Assembly: GCA_024401825.1 (NCBI GenBank)
Contig: JAKSKF010000009.1
Location: 1-52,274, forward strand
Length of the DNA stretch: 52,274 nt
Source of the DNA: Bacteroidales bacterium
GTDB taxonomy: Bacteria; Bacteroidota; Bacteroidia; Bacteroidales; UBA932
Reading direction: 5' to 3'
Shown here: positions 1 through 8,426 of the stretch, one piece after another
Position numbering within the stretch: the first letter of the stretch is position 1
Layout: each line of letters opens with the position of its first letter
Program-made: the position numbers and the translations under genes
The notes under the pieces: generated by a model
Seen by the model: the letters and a program-made list of their open reading frames with translations, nothing else
Told to the model about the DNA's origin: nothing
The model's database searches: none

Positions 1-1
1 A

Positions 2-49
2 CTGGAGGATCCGTTTTTCAAACAGTGGATACTTGTCAACAACGAATAG
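2..49 (+). pseudogene. possible tail or decayed N-terminus of a FecR-like anti-sigma factor
   Basis: An open frame enters from the left edge and reads LEDPFFKQWILVNNE before a TAG at 47-49. The same frame continues as AAKFLLANYPYN before a TGA at 104-106. The pattern of acidic residues, F, W and then FL..NP resembles the N-terminal segment of Bacteroidota FecR-type anti-sigma factors. If so, the gene is interrupted here and no longer full length. The resemblance rests on about 30 residues and memory of the family. It could equally be the true end of an unrelated gene or chance reading. Confidence 0.18.
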
Positions 50-469
50 GCGGCAAAATTTCTGTTAGCGAATTATCCGTACAACAACTACTATGTACTG
101 ATATGAATAGGTTACTATTCCAGATTTCCGTTCCACCGGAAGATGGCGGGCTGCCATTGATTGTATTGCGGGGTAGCAAATGGCATTTGGTCCCCCGATT
201 GAATGTTCCAAGTTTCAAACGGGGAAATATTGAGCCGGAATTCCCCCGCGAGCCCGGCAAAGACGTCAGGTTCATCCGCGCACGCGGAAAAGCGGGCGGC
301 ATCAGCCGCCGCGACGGAGGAAGTGAGCGATGCGAACGACGGGAGTCGCCCGCGAAGACGAAGTCGGAGCGGCAATGCCCCTGAAAGAGGCCGGCCAAGG
401 GCCGGAGGTTGAGAAGGCAAGAGAATCGCGCAGCGATTCATCCGCGCATGCCGATTGAAGGAAAATCAC
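50..469. other. non-coding left region with five perfect small stem-loops
   Basis: No convincing gene lies here. The first half is AT-richer and has stops in all frames that matter. The second half is very G+C-rich and holds five perfect inverted repeats: TCCGCG/CGCGGA (275-288), GGCGGC/GCCGCC (295-310), CGAC/GTCG (337-348), CCGGCC/GGCCGG (391-405) and GAATCGC/GCGATTC (423-439). Several frames stay open across it only because it is G+C-rich, and their products are low-complexity and Arg/Ser-rich. It could be a structured RNA, a repeat family of this genome, or the leader region of the next gene. Confidence 0.5.
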
Positions 470-478
470 TATCTTTGC
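470..478 (+). promoter_or_regulatory. Bacteroidota -7 element (TATCTTTGC) before the L,D-transpeptidase gene
   Basis: TATCTTTGC matches the phylum consensus TAnnTTTGY and lies four bases before the ATG at 483. No TTTG is seen at the usual distance upstream. Transcription would start at or next to the start codon. Confidence 0.5.
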
Positions 479-482
479 AACT

Positions 483-1172
483 ATGAAAAAGCAGACGGCA
501 AGACTTGCCACATACATATTCCTCGCGGTGACGGCAATCGTCTCCTGCGGGCAGAAAAAAGCGGACTGCGCTGCGGAAGAGCCGGTCACCGGACCGGTTT
601 TCCGTACAGATGCGGAAGGGCTTCCGGTAAAGGAGGTCTTCGAGCCCGCCCTGGACGCAAGTAACTGCTTCCTTGTGATATCCAAGGTTCATCAGGAGCA
701 TCTGTGCGTCTATGAGGTCAGACAGAATGACACCGTTCTGCTGGCGTACTACCCGGCCTGTCTTTCAAGGAACAAAGGGCCCAAAGAGCGCCCAGGAGAC
801 CTCAAGACGCCGGAGTCCTACCCCGGAGAGCCATTCACAATCAGTGAGATAGCGGATGCATCCACCTGGTGTCACGATTTCTCGGACGGAAGAGGTTCCA
901 TCCCCGCATACGGTCAATGGTTCCTGAGGCTGGCCGTTCCCGGAGTCAGGGGAATAGGAATCCACGGGAGCACCGGCAACAGACAGAGCATCGCGTCCGG
1001 AAGGGACAGCGAAGGTTGTATCCGGCTTCTCGATGAGGACATCATCCATCTTCACGACAACTATGTCCAAGTGGGCACAAGGGTCATCATACTGCCCGAA
1101 GGACAGGGACCCCTCCCCTTCCAGACCAAGGCCCTAGAGGCGAGGTTGAACCCGGTCCGCGGGAACAGGTGA
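483..1172 (+). CDS. L,D-transpeptidase family lipoprotein (YkuD domain)
   Basis: The 229-residue product begins with a lysine-led hydrophobic stretch ending in IVSC, a lipoprotein signal with the lipid-anchoring Cys at about residue 22. The C-terminal half carries the YkuD signature: His161 in HGSTGN, and Ser-Glu-Gly-Cys179-Ile-Arg-Leu, where Cys179 is the expected nucleophile. Enzymes of this family cross-link peptidoglycan or attach proteins to it, and some members cleave it, so the exact reaction is open. The ATG at 483 is the only start giving a full signal peptide. The stop is followed after six bases by the exporter gene at 1179, so the two are probably co-transcribed. Confidence 0.85.
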   Translation: MKKQTARLATYIFLAVTAIVSCGQKKADCAAEEPVTGPVFRTDAEGLPVKEVFEPALDASNCFLVISKVHQEHLCVYEVRQNDTVLLAYYPACLSRNKGPKERPGDLKTPESYPGEPFTISEIADASTWCHDFSDGRGSIPAYGQWFLRLAVPGVRGIGIHGSTGNRQSIASGRDSEGCIRLLDEDIIHLHDNYVQVGTRVIILPEGQGPLPFQTKALEARLNPVRGNR

Positions 1173-1178
1173 ACCGAT

Positions 1179-2249
1179 ATGCAAGACCTTCTGCACATTC
1201 TCGGGCACTCTCTGCTGAATTCAATCCTGATTTCGGGGCTCGTGGTCATTATGATGATAATGATAGAGTCCCTGAACATAGAGTCCAGGGGAGGCTTCTT
1301 CGCGGGCCTGACAAAGAGCAGGGCGGGAGGAGTGCTGGTAGGTTCCATCCTGGGCATAATTCCCGGATGTCTCGGAGGATTCGCGACAGTGTCCCTGTAC
1401 ACTCACAGGATGTTGAGTTTCGGGGCGCTGGTGGCTATGATGATTGCATCCGCCGGAGACGAGGCGTTCGTGATGCTGGCTACTATGCCGGAGGATTCCC
1501 TGTGGATTTTCGCGCTGCTGTTCACCATTTCCATCGCCGCCGGAATCCTGACGGACATATTCGTGAAGGGCAAGGTCAGGATGCGCTGTTCCGACAGTTA
1601 CGCTCTTCACGACACTGACAGCGGTTCAAGCATAAAAGGGCCCCGGCACGCAGGATGGAGAAGAATTGTACTTTTCTGCGGCATAAGCCTGTTCCTCGCG
1701 GCGCTGGTCACCGGACTTCTGAGTCACGAGGACGCCGAGTTCCAGAAGGAAGCGGCGGCCGGGCTCAATCTGCTGAGCGAGGAATGGATGAACGTCTTCT
1801 TTGCCATACTCAGCCTGGTGGTGCTGGTGATTCTGGTCACAGGTTCAGACCATTTTGTGGAGGAACATCTGTGGAAGCACGTGGTCCTGGGACATCTTCC
1901 CACAATATTCGCCTGGACTTTCGGAGTTCTTGTGGGGCTCGGGCTCATCCTCGGCCATCTGGACATAAGGGAATGGATAAGCGGCAACACGGCCCTTATG
2001 ATACTGCTCGCCACCGTAATCGGCATCATCCCGGAATCCGGGCCTCACCTGATTTTTGTGACCCTCTACGTTGCGGGGGTGGTTCCCCTGCCGGTTCTGC
2101 TGGCAAGTTGTGTCAGCCAGGACGGACACGCTTCCCTGCCCCTCTTTGCAGAGAGCAGGAAAAGTTTCTTTCTTGCAAAACTGATAAACTGCGCCGTGGC
2201 CCTTGTGACAGGGTTTACCGCGATGGCTCTTTCTTCTCTTCCCTGGTAA
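1179..2249 (+). CDS. putative manganese/heavy-metal exporter (ArsP_2-like, about 10 TM segments)
   Basis: The 356-residue protein is almost entirely hydrophobic helices separated by a charged central loop at about residues 140-160. It has the features I associate with the family called putative 10TM heavy-metal exporter or putative manganese transporter: IPGCLGGFATVSLYTHR near residue 65, ASAGDEAF near 90, IIPESGPHLIFV near 285 and SQDGHASLPLFAES near 310. The acidic and His residues inside helices fit cation transport. Substrate is inferred from the family only. It follows the L,D-transpeptidase gene by six bases. Its last 35 bases overlap the end of lspA on the other strand. Confidence 0.75.
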   Translation: MQDLLHILGHSLLNSILISGLVVIMMIMIESLNIESRGGFFAGLTKSRAGGVLVGSILGIIPGCLGGFATVSLYTHRMLSFGALVAMMIASAGDEAFVMLATMPEDSLWIFALLFTISIAAGILTDIFVKGKVRMRCSDSYALHDTDSGSSIKGPRHAGWRRIVLFCGISLFLAALVTGLLSHEDAEFQKEAAAGLNLLSEEWMNVFFAILSLVVLVILVTGSDHFVEEHLWKHVVLGHLPTIFAWTFGVLVGLGLILGHLDIREWISGNTALMILLATVIGIIPESGPHLIFVTLYVAGVVPLPVLLASCVSQDGHASLPLFAESRKSFFLAKLINCAVALVTGFTAMALSSLPW

Positions 2250-2766
2250 AGAACTTCCACTGGAAGAGAATCAGATAAAACGCTCCGACGGTCACACAGG
2301 AATCCGCGAAATTGAACACGGGTTCAAAGAAGGTGAAAGTCTCCGTCCTTATGATGGGGAAATAGAGCATATCCACCACTTTCCCGAACATAAACGGAGC
2401 ATAATCCCAAATCAGTCCGTAGAACAGACAGTCCATCACGTTTCCGAATGCTCCGGCGGTAATCATAGTCAACCCTACGAGCACCCCGACAGGAGTACCT
2501 TCCTTGCGGTTCAGCGAGTGAATCCACCATATCAGGAAGCCACCCAGAATCACTCTGAAGGAAGAGAGCAGGAGTTTCCCCGTCTGGCCGCCGAAAGACA
2601 TTCCGAACGCCATCCCCTCATTTTCCACGAAGCACAGCCTGAACCACTGTCCAAGGACAAAAATCTGTTCTCCGAGTTCCATATTGGTCTTGACCAGGAC
2701 TTTGAAGACCTGGTCAATGACAACCAACAGGACACCCAGAAGGATAAGTTTTCTACCTCTGCCCAC
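2215..2766 (-). CDS. lspA: lipoprotein signal peptidase (signal peptidase II)
   Basis: This membrane aspartyl protease removes signal peptides from diacylglyceryl-modified prolipoproteins, which this organism uses heavily. Four hydrophobic segments are visible, with the conserved VVIDQVFK near the N-terminus, NEGMAFGM in the first loop, and the two catalytic aspartates in GNVMDCLFYG and FNFADSC. No ATG fits. A GTG at 2766 gives 183 residues and a 14-base overlap with the upstream dksA-like gene; a TTG at 2793 would give 192 residues and a longer overlap. I prefer the GTG because the extra residues are only the shadow of the upstream gene. The 3' end overlaps the exporter gene. Confidence 0.9.
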   Translation of the reverse strand: MGRGRKLILLGVLLVVIDQVFKVLVKTNMELGEQIFVLGQWFRLCFVENEGMAFGMSFGGQTGKLLLSSFRVILGGFLIWWIHSLNRKEGTPVGVLVGLTMITAGAFGNVMDCLFYGLIWDYAPFMFGKVVDMLYFPIIRTETFTFFEPVFNFADSCVTVGAFYLILFQWKFFTREEKKEPSR

Positions 2767-3154
2767 CCTTTGAAAGCATTTCTTTGGCCTCAACGGTCAA
2801 GGTTGCGTGGGGAACGAGACGCAGTCTCTCCTTGGGAATGAGTTTTCCCGTGACACGGCATATTCCGTAGGTCTTGTTCTCGATACGGACGAGCGCCTGT
2901 TCCAGGTTCTGGATGAACTTGTACTGACGTTGTGCTAGCTGGCTTGCCTCCTCCTTGGAGAGCTGGTTTGCGCCGTCGTCCTCAACGGTCTTGAATGACG
3001 GGGACGTATCCTCGATATCATTGGTACCGTTATGCATCACGACATTACGCAAGGTGTCGTATTCAGCTTTGGCCTTTGCCAACATATTCTCGATGATTTC
3101 CCTGAATTCGGCGAGTTCCTCATCGGAATAGCGAGTTCTGATTTCGTCTGCCAT
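2753..3154 (-). CDS. DksA/TraR-family protein with a degenerate zinc finger
   Basis: The 133-residue product has the DksA/TraR layout: a long charged helical N-terminal half forming a coiled coil (about residues 10-95), then the finger region beginning YGICRVTGKLI. DksA-type proteins insert into the RNA polymerase secondary channel and modulate promoters, often with ppGpp. Only one cysteine (Cys99) is present; the other three zinc ligands of the C4 finger are absent, so zinc binding is unlikely. I recall similar one-Cys members in other Bacteroidota, so this is probably a family variant and not decay. It lies between ileS and lspA, 12 bases after ileS ends. Confidence 0.85.
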   Translation of the reverse strand: MADEIRTRYSDEELAEFREIIENMLAKAKAEYDTLRNVVMHNGTNDIEDTSPSFKTVEDDGANQLSKEEASQLAQRQYKFIQNLEQALVRIENKTYGICRVTGKLIPKERLRLVPHATLTVEAKEMLSKGGQR

Positions 3155-3166
3155 AGTTGAAGAATT

Positions 3167-6100
3167 TTAACGGGTTATTCTAATTTTTATGAACTGTTCT
3201 CCCCACTCCACTTCCGAAGCATCGGCCGGGGCATCGGCCATTGCTCTCAGCTCGACGCTGAGGGAAAGAGTCTGGGATGACACGTAATCCTTGTAATGGG
3301 ACAGAGACGCCTGAATGTCGGAGTAAGCCTCCGAGTCGGCGAAAATCTCCGTATGAATCCTGTCCGTAACCTCGAATCCGCTTTCCTTCCTGAGATTCTG
3401 TATGGGGCGGATGAGTTCGCGGGCCGTACCTTCCTCTATCAGTTCCCGGGTCAGGGTTACGTCGAGGGCGATGGTCAGCGCTCCTTCCGAAGCCACGAGC
3501 CATCCCGGCATATCCTCGGAATGGATTTCGTAATCCTCCCTGTTCAGGATGACCTCCCCGTCGGGGAGCATCAGACTGAATGGGCCTTCGCTTCTTTCGA
3601 TTTCCGCAATCCGGCTCTGGCTCAGCGTCTGGAACGCGGCGGCTATCGATTTCATCCTGGGCCCGTATGTCTTGCCCAGGGTCTTGAAGTTGGGCTTGAT
3701 TTTCTTGGTAATCACTCCCGACGTGTCGGAAATGAATTCCATAGTCTTGACGTTGACCTCGGACAGGATAACGGTCTTCACCGCCTCCAGGCGGGAACGG
3801 AGGTCCTCCGAAATGACGGGAACCACAAGCCGGGGCAGAGGCCTCTTGACGTTGATGCCCACCTTCTTTCTGAGCGCGAGCACCATCGAGCAGGACTTCT
3901 GCGCGAGAGCCATCTTCTCTTCAAGGTCCCTGTCCGTCAGGGATTCGCAAGGCCGGGGCATCAGTTCCAGGTGAACGGATTCCCTGTCGGGGCAGAGGTC
4001 CAGGAAAAGACTGTCCATAAAGAAAGGAGCGATGGGAGCCGAGAGCAGCGCCACCGTCTTGAGAGTCTCGTAGATGGTCTGGTATGCCGAAAGCTTGTCA
4101 TCCGACATTCCTGAAACCCAGATGCGCTTCTTGTTCAGTCGGATGTACCAGTTCGAGAAGTCGTCGCACACGAAATCCTGAATCAGGCGGCCGGCATTTG
4201 TGACGTCATAGTCCTCGTATGCCTGCGTCACCCCTGTGATGAGGGTGTTGAGCCTGCTTGCCATCCATCTGTCGAATTCCGGACGCTCCACCGCGGGCGC
4301 CGCGGGGTCGAAACCGTCGATATTGGCATACACCGCGAAGAGCGAGTAAGAGTTGTAGAGAGTTCCGAAGAACTTGCGGCGCACCTCCTCGACTCCCGCC
4401 TGGTCATAGCGGAGATTGTCCCAGGGCTGGGCGTTGGTAAGCATATACCAGCGCAGCGCGTCGGCTCCGTATCTGTCCAGCTGGTCAAAGGGGTCAACCG
4501 CATTGCCCAGCCTCTTGCTCATCTTGTTCCCGTCCTTGTCAAGCACAAGTCCGTTGGAAATCACGCGCTTGAATGCGGGAGTTCCGCTGACCATAGTGTG
4601 TATGGCGTGAAGGGTGTAGAACCATCCCCTGGTCTGGTCAACTCCTTCGGCGATGAAATCGGCAGTGCAACCGAAGTCGGGGGTATCCATACCGCGGAGG
4701 CCCGTCTGGGCATAGGGCATAGCGCCGGAGTCGAACCAGACGTCGATGAGGTCCGGCTCCCGGGTCATCTTCTTTCCGGAAGGGCTGACAAGGAAAATGT
4801 TGTCCACATAAGGTCTGTGGAGGTCTATCCTGTCGTAGTTGTCCTTGCTCATATCACCGGGGACAAAGCCGGCGGCCTTCAACGGGTTCTCCTTCATAAA
4901 GCCCGCGCTGACGGACTTCTCTATCTCGTCATAGAGCATTGTCACGCTGCCGATGCAGATTTCCTCCTTCGCGTCGTCGGTTCGCCAGATGGGAAGAGGC
5001 GTCCCCCAGAACCGGCTTCTGCTGAGGTTCCAGTCCTGGATGTTCTCCAGCCAGACTCCGAAGCGTCCGCTTCCGGTAGATTCCGGTTTCCAGCGGATGG
5101 TCCTGTTCAGCTCCACCATCCTGTCCTTGACCGCGCTGGCCTTGATGAACCAGGAGTCGAGAGGATAATAGAGCACGGGCAGGTCAGTGCGCCAGCTGTG
5201 AGGATAACTGTGGGTATGTTTCTGAATCCTGAACGCCCGTCCGTCGGACTTGAGCATCATACAGATGTCCACATCCAGCGTGGGGTCCTGAGGGTTCTCG
5301 TCGTGCTCGAAATAATTTCTGAAACCTTTCTTGACGTAGCGTCCCGCGAATTCCCCGTATGAGGGGTCCACGAAGTCCCTGACATATCCCGGGTCCAGGT
5401 CTTCCAGACGGCAGAACCTTCCCTGACGGTCCACCTGGGCCTGCGGGTTGCCGTCCCTGTCAACCGGCATTATTCCGGGAATTCCGAAGTTTCCGGCCAC
5501 CCTCTTGTCGTCCGCTCCGAAGGTCGGGGCTATGTGGACTATTCCGGTTCCGTCCTCGGTCGTGACGTAATCTCCGCTTATCACGCGGAACGCATCTCCC
5601 TCGACGGGCTTGAACCAGGGGATGAGCTGCCTGTATCGCATTCCCACAAGGGTGCTGCCCTTGAAACTGCCGGGCAGGACCTCGAACGGGGTCTTGCCGT
5701 CGAACCAGGCCCCCACCAGAGCCTTGGCAAGGATGTAGGTGGCTTCTTTCCCGGAATAGGGGTTTGTGCCGCGCACCTTGACATACTCTATGTCAGGGCC
5801 CACACACAGGGCGGTGTTGGAAGGGAGCGTCCAGGGCGTGGTGGTCCACGCCAGGAAGTACAGTTCATCCTCACCCTCAACCTTGAACTGGGCAGTGACG
5901 GTGGTGTCGGTCACGTCCCTGTAGCAGCCGGGCTGGTTGAGTTCGTGGGAACTCAAGCCGGTTCCGTCCGTCGGGCTGTAAGGCTGGATAGTGTATCCCT
6001 TGTAGAGGAGCCCCTTGTCGTAAATCTTGCTCAGAAGATACCAGAGAGTCTCTATGTAGCGGTTGTCATAGGTGATGTAAGGGTCGTTCATATCGACCCA

Positions 6101-6520
6101 GTAACCTATGCGCTCGGTCATATTGACCCATTCCCCGGTGTATTTCATCACCTCCTTGCGGCAGGTGTCGTTGTACTCCGCTATGCTGACCTTGGTACCG
6201 ATGTCGGACTTGGTGATGCCGAGTTTCTTCTCCACTCCGAGTTCCACGGGCAGGCCGTGGGTGTCCCAACCGGCGCGGCGGCGAACCTTGTAGCCGGTCT
6301 GCGTCTTGTAACGGCAGACGGCGTCCTTGATGCTGCGCGCCATCACGTGGTGTATGCCCGGCATTCCGTTGGCGGAGGGAGGTCCTTCAAAGAATATGAA
6401 TTCGGGAGAACCCTCACGCAATTCCAGGGATTTGCGGAACGTTTGCCTTTCACGCCACCTTTCCAGCATCCTGTCGGAGATGCCTGCCATATCCAGCCCC
6501 TTGTACTCTTTGAAACTCAT
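3167..6520 (-). CDS. ileS: isoleucyl-tRNA synthetase, long eukaryote-like form
   Basis: Class I aminoacyl-tRNA synthetase charging tRNA-Ile. The HIGH-type motif is HHVM at residues 57-60 in the context GPPSANGMPGIHH, and the KMSKR loop is near residue 664. The editing domain lies between them (for example the TTPWTLPSNTAL segment). At 1117 residues it is longer than the roughly 940-residue bacterial type 1 enzyme, and it lacks the C-terminal Cys-rich zinc site, as in type 2 (eukaryote-like) IleS, which includes mupirocin-resistant enzymes. It starts the leftward unit ileS, dksA-like, lspA, from a promoter at 6557-6589 that faces the tsaB promoter. Confidence 0.97.
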   Translation of the reverse strand: MSFKEYKGLDMAGISDRMLERWRERQTFRKSLELREGSPEFIFFEGPPSANGMPGIHHVMARSIKDAVCRYKTQTGYKVRRRAGWDTHGLPVELGVEKKLGITKSDIGTKVSIAEYNDTCRKEVMKYTGEWVNMTERIGYWVDMNDPYITYDNRYIETLWYLLSKIYDKGLLYKGYTIQPYSPTDGTGLSSHELNQPGCYRDVTDTTVTAQFKVEGEDELYFLAWTTTPWTLPSNTALCVGPDIEYVKVRGTNPYSGKEATYILAKALVGAWFDGKTPFEVLPGSFKGSTLVGMRYRQLIPWFKPVEGDAFRVISGDYVTTEDGTGIVHIAPTFGADDKRVAGNFGIPGIMPVDRDGNPQAQVDRQGRFCRLEDLDPGYVRDFVDPSYGEFAGRYVKKGFRNYFEHDENPQDPTLDVDICMMLKSDGRAFRIQKHTHSYPHSWRTDLPVLYYPLDSWFIKASAVKDRMVELNRTIRWKPESTGSGRFGVWLENIQDWNLSRSRFWGTPLPIWRTDDAKEEICIGSVTMLYDEIEKSVSAGFMKENPLKAAGFVPGDMSKDNYDRIDLHRPYVDNIFLVSPSGKKMTREPDLIDVWFDSGAMPYAQTGLRGMDTPDFGCTADFIAEGVDQTRGWFYTLHAIHTMVSGTPAFKRVISNGLVLDKDGNKMSKRLGNAVDPFDQLDRYGADALRWYMLTNAQPWDNLRYDQAGVEEVRRKFFGTLYNSYSLFAVYANIDGFDPAAPAVERPEFDRWMASRLNTLITGVTQAYEDYDVTNAGRLIQDFVCDDFSNWYIRLNKKRIWVSGMSDDKLSAYQTIYETLKTVALLSAPIAPFFMDSLFLDLCPDRESVHLELMPRPCESLTDRDLEEKMALAQKSCSMVLALRKKVGINVKRPLPRLVVPVISEDLRSRLEAVKTVILSEVNVKTMEFISDTSGVITKKIKPNFKTLGKTYGPRMKSIAAAFQTLSQSRIAEIERSEGPFSLMLPDGEVILNREDYEIHSEDMPGWLVASEGALTIALDVTLTRELIEEGTARELIRPIQNLRKESGFEVTDRIHTEIFADSEAYSDIQASLSHYKDYVSSQTLSLSVELRAMADAPADASEVEWGEQFIKIRITR

Positions 6521-6539
6521 AAAAATTCCCTAATTTTGC
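6509..6539 (+). promoter_or_regulatory. tsaB promoter (TTTG, 18 nt, TAATTTTGC)
   Basis: TTTG at 6509-6512 and TAATTTTGC at 6531-6539 match the Bacteroidota -33/-7 pattern with an 18-base spacer. It points at tsaB and would give a leader of about 80 bases. The -33 part lies inside the start of ileS. Confidence 0.6.
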
Positions 6540-6556
6540 ACCTGATTGTCAATCCT

Positions 6557-6589
6557 ACAAAGTTAACAAATTCCGTCATTTATTACAAA
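6557..6589 (-). promoter_or_regulatory. ileS promoter (TTTG, 20 nt, TAACTTTGT)
   Basis: Read leftward, TTTG at 6589-6586 and TAACTTTGT at 6565-6557 are separated by 20 bases, a good match to the phylum consensus. The expected start site lies about 30 bases before the ileS ATG at 6520. Confidence 0.7.
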
Positions 6590-6624
6590 TGACAGAAAGC
6601 ATAAAAGAGGTGATAATCTCATAA

Positions 6625-7317
6625 ATGCATAAACTCATACTCATCGAAACATCGACCGAACTGTGTTCCACGGCACTTTCAGACGGAGACAGGATAATCT
6701 GCGAACGTTTGAGCACGGAACCCCGCGCGCACGCCGCAATGACGGCCGTCTTCGTAAAGGAAATGCTCGACCGGGCCGGATGGAAGGTTCAGGACTGCAG
6801 CGCGGTGGCGGTAAGTTCCGGCCCCGGTTCATATACCGGACTCAGGGTCGGCAGCAGCACGGCCAAGGGCCTCTGCTTCGGAGCGGGGCTGCCCCTGATA
6901 GCGGTGAGCACTCCCGAAGTTCTCTTCAACCAGGCCCTGGAGGATGGCCTTCTGCCGCAAGGTTGCAGGCACGTCATACCTATGATAGACGCCCGCAGGA
7001 TGGAGGTTTACTCCGCCGTATTCTCACCCGACGGACAGATGCAGGGCGAAATATGCTCCAGGATAGTTGACAGGGACAGTTTCAGGGCCGAACTGGAGGA
7101 CGGCCCCTGCCTGTTCATAGGAGACGGGGCGGACAAATGCGCAGAGACGCTCGCCTGTCCCAACGCCTTCTTCAACCAGTGCTGTCCCAGGGCGTCGTCG
7201 ATGTTGGGGCCTGCCCTGAAGGCGATGGAAGAAAAAAGGTTCGAAAGCACGGCGTACTTCGAACCCTTCTATCTGAAAGATTTCATTGCAACGGTGAGCA
7301 GGAAGAAACTGTTCTAG
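6625..7317 (+). CDS. tsaB: tRNA threonylcarbamoyladenosine biosynthesis protein TsaB
   Basis: TsaB is the catalytically inactive partner of TsaD in making the t6A37 modification of ANN-decoding tRNAs. The 230-residue length is typical. The ASKHA-fold N-terminus is recognisable: LILIETSTELCSTAL at residues 4-18, and the conserved SSGPGSYTGLRVGSSTAKGL near residue 64. It is the only rightward gene in this part of the window and has its own promoter. Its last four bases overlap the end of the convergent lipoprotein gene at 7314, so there is no room for a terminator between them. Confidence 0.95.
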   Translation: MHKLILIETSTELCSTALSDGDRIICERLSTEPRAHAAMTAVFVKEMLDRAGWKVQDCSAVAVSSGPGSYTGLRVGSSTAKGLCFGAGLPLIAVSTPEVLFNQALEDGLLPQGCRHVIPMIDARRMEVYSAVFSPDGQMQGEICSRIVDRDSFRAELEDGPCLFIGDGADKCAETLACPNAFFNQCCPRASSMLGPALKAMEEKRFESTAYFEPFYLKDFIATVSRKKLF

Positions 7318-8426
7318 AGAAGAGCGTTCAATTCCCTGCGAAGGTCCTGCTCCCCCTTTATGGAAGAGCCGGAAAGGCTTCCCTCGAATATGAGGATTCC
7401 ACCGGGGACTCCGTTGATGTTGTAAGTGCGGACCAGAGGGGAAGATGCCCCGCGGATGTCGCAGACGTTCACCCAAGGCAGTTCCTGCGCCCGTACGGAT
7501 GCGGCCCAGCCCACCTTGTCCGGAGAAAGGGCCACGGAATAGATGTTGAAGCCCCTGTCCCTGTACTGATTGTAAACCGGAAGCAGGACGTCCAGACTGT
7601 ACATCTTCTGCGCGCGGTCGGAAGGGTCCCAGAAATACAGGAGGATACATCTGTCCTTCAAGGAACTCAAGGCGCACTTCCGGCCCTTTATGTCGGGCAG
7701 GGTGATGTCAGGGAAGCCCAGTTGCTCGGCGGAATTGAGCTTGACCTCCAGGCTGAAGAGCTTTTCCCTCCTCTCCGTCTCGTTCTTGAGCGCCTGGACA
7801 TAGCGGGAGTCCGGGTATCTGCCCATCAGGGAGTCGCACACTGAACGGAAATGCAGGGCGTCGGTGGACTGGGAGAACAGAGGAATGTCCCCCGCCACCT
7901 TCTGGTAGAGCACGGGGATTGCGGTCATTGAAGACGCGTTTGTCATAACGTATTTGACCCTGTCCCTGTAATAGTCCACAAACAGTCTGTTGACGGCCCC
8001 CTGTGTGGTCTTGGGGTCGGAAATCAGCCTGGAATATTCAAAGTTGAACTCGCTGAGGGCATATTCCACGTCGCGCAACTTTTCAGAAGACTCTGAACCT
8101 TTGACGCTGTAGTGTCCCAGCGTATCCGCCTCAAGGGTGACGTTCCCCTTCTCTTCCAGAAGGAGGGATGCCACCTTGCGTCCGGAATAGAAGAAATACA
8201 CGAATTCGGGCTCACCCTTCCTGATTGAAAACTTGTAGGAGAACGAGCCGGAGCCCTTGGTCCGGACAGTGTCCAGAACCGTATATGACGCCCCGTCAAG
8301 TTGCTTTATCACTATTTCAGTACCCTTGGGGACATCCGTCAGGGTTCCGTTGACCTTGATTTTCTGTGTGCAGGCCACAATTGAGAACAATGCCAGGACC
8401 GGCACGATGATTCTACAGACTTTCAT
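7314..8426 (-). CDS. TlpA-like lipoprotein with DUF4369-like N-terminus, lacking the CxxC redox motif
   Basis: The 370-residue protein starts with a lipoprotein signal ending in SIVAC (Cys near residue 19). Residues about 22-120 form a beta-rich domain resembling DUF4369, common in Bacteroidota in front of thioredoxin domains. The C-terminal part (from about 235) follows the TlpA/AhpC layout, with LPDIKGRKCALSSL and LYFWDPSDRAQK. Where a redox protein has WCxxC this one has WDPSDR, so no active-site cysteine pair exists. It is therefore probably a non-redox binding or scaffold protein of the periplasm. It is the last gene of the long leftward run and overlaps the HIT gene by 14 bases. Confidence 0.8.
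   Translation of the reverse strand: MKVCRIIVPVLALFSIVACTQKIKVNGTLTDVPKGTEIVIKQLDGASYTVLDTVRTKGSGSFSYKFSIRKGEPEFVYFFYSGRKVASLLLEEKGNVTLEADTLGHYSVKGSESSEKLRDVEYALSEFNFEYSRLISDPKTTQGAVNRLFVDYYRDRVKYVMTNASSMTAIPVLYQKVAGDIPLFSQSTDALHFRSVCDSLMGRYPDSRYVQALKNETERREKLFSLEVKLNSAEQLGFPDITLPDIKGRKCALSSLKDRCILLYFWDPSDRAQKMYSLDVLLPVYNQYRDRGFNIYSVALSPDKVGWAASVRAQELPWVNVCDIRGASSPLVRTYNINGVPGGILIFEGSLSGSSIKGEQDLRRELNALL

Noticed and set aside
203-412. Open frame giving an Arg/Ser/Ala-rich peptide in the left region
   Set aside because: Low-complexity product from G+C-rich repeats, no family resemblance, and it covers the stem-loop array.
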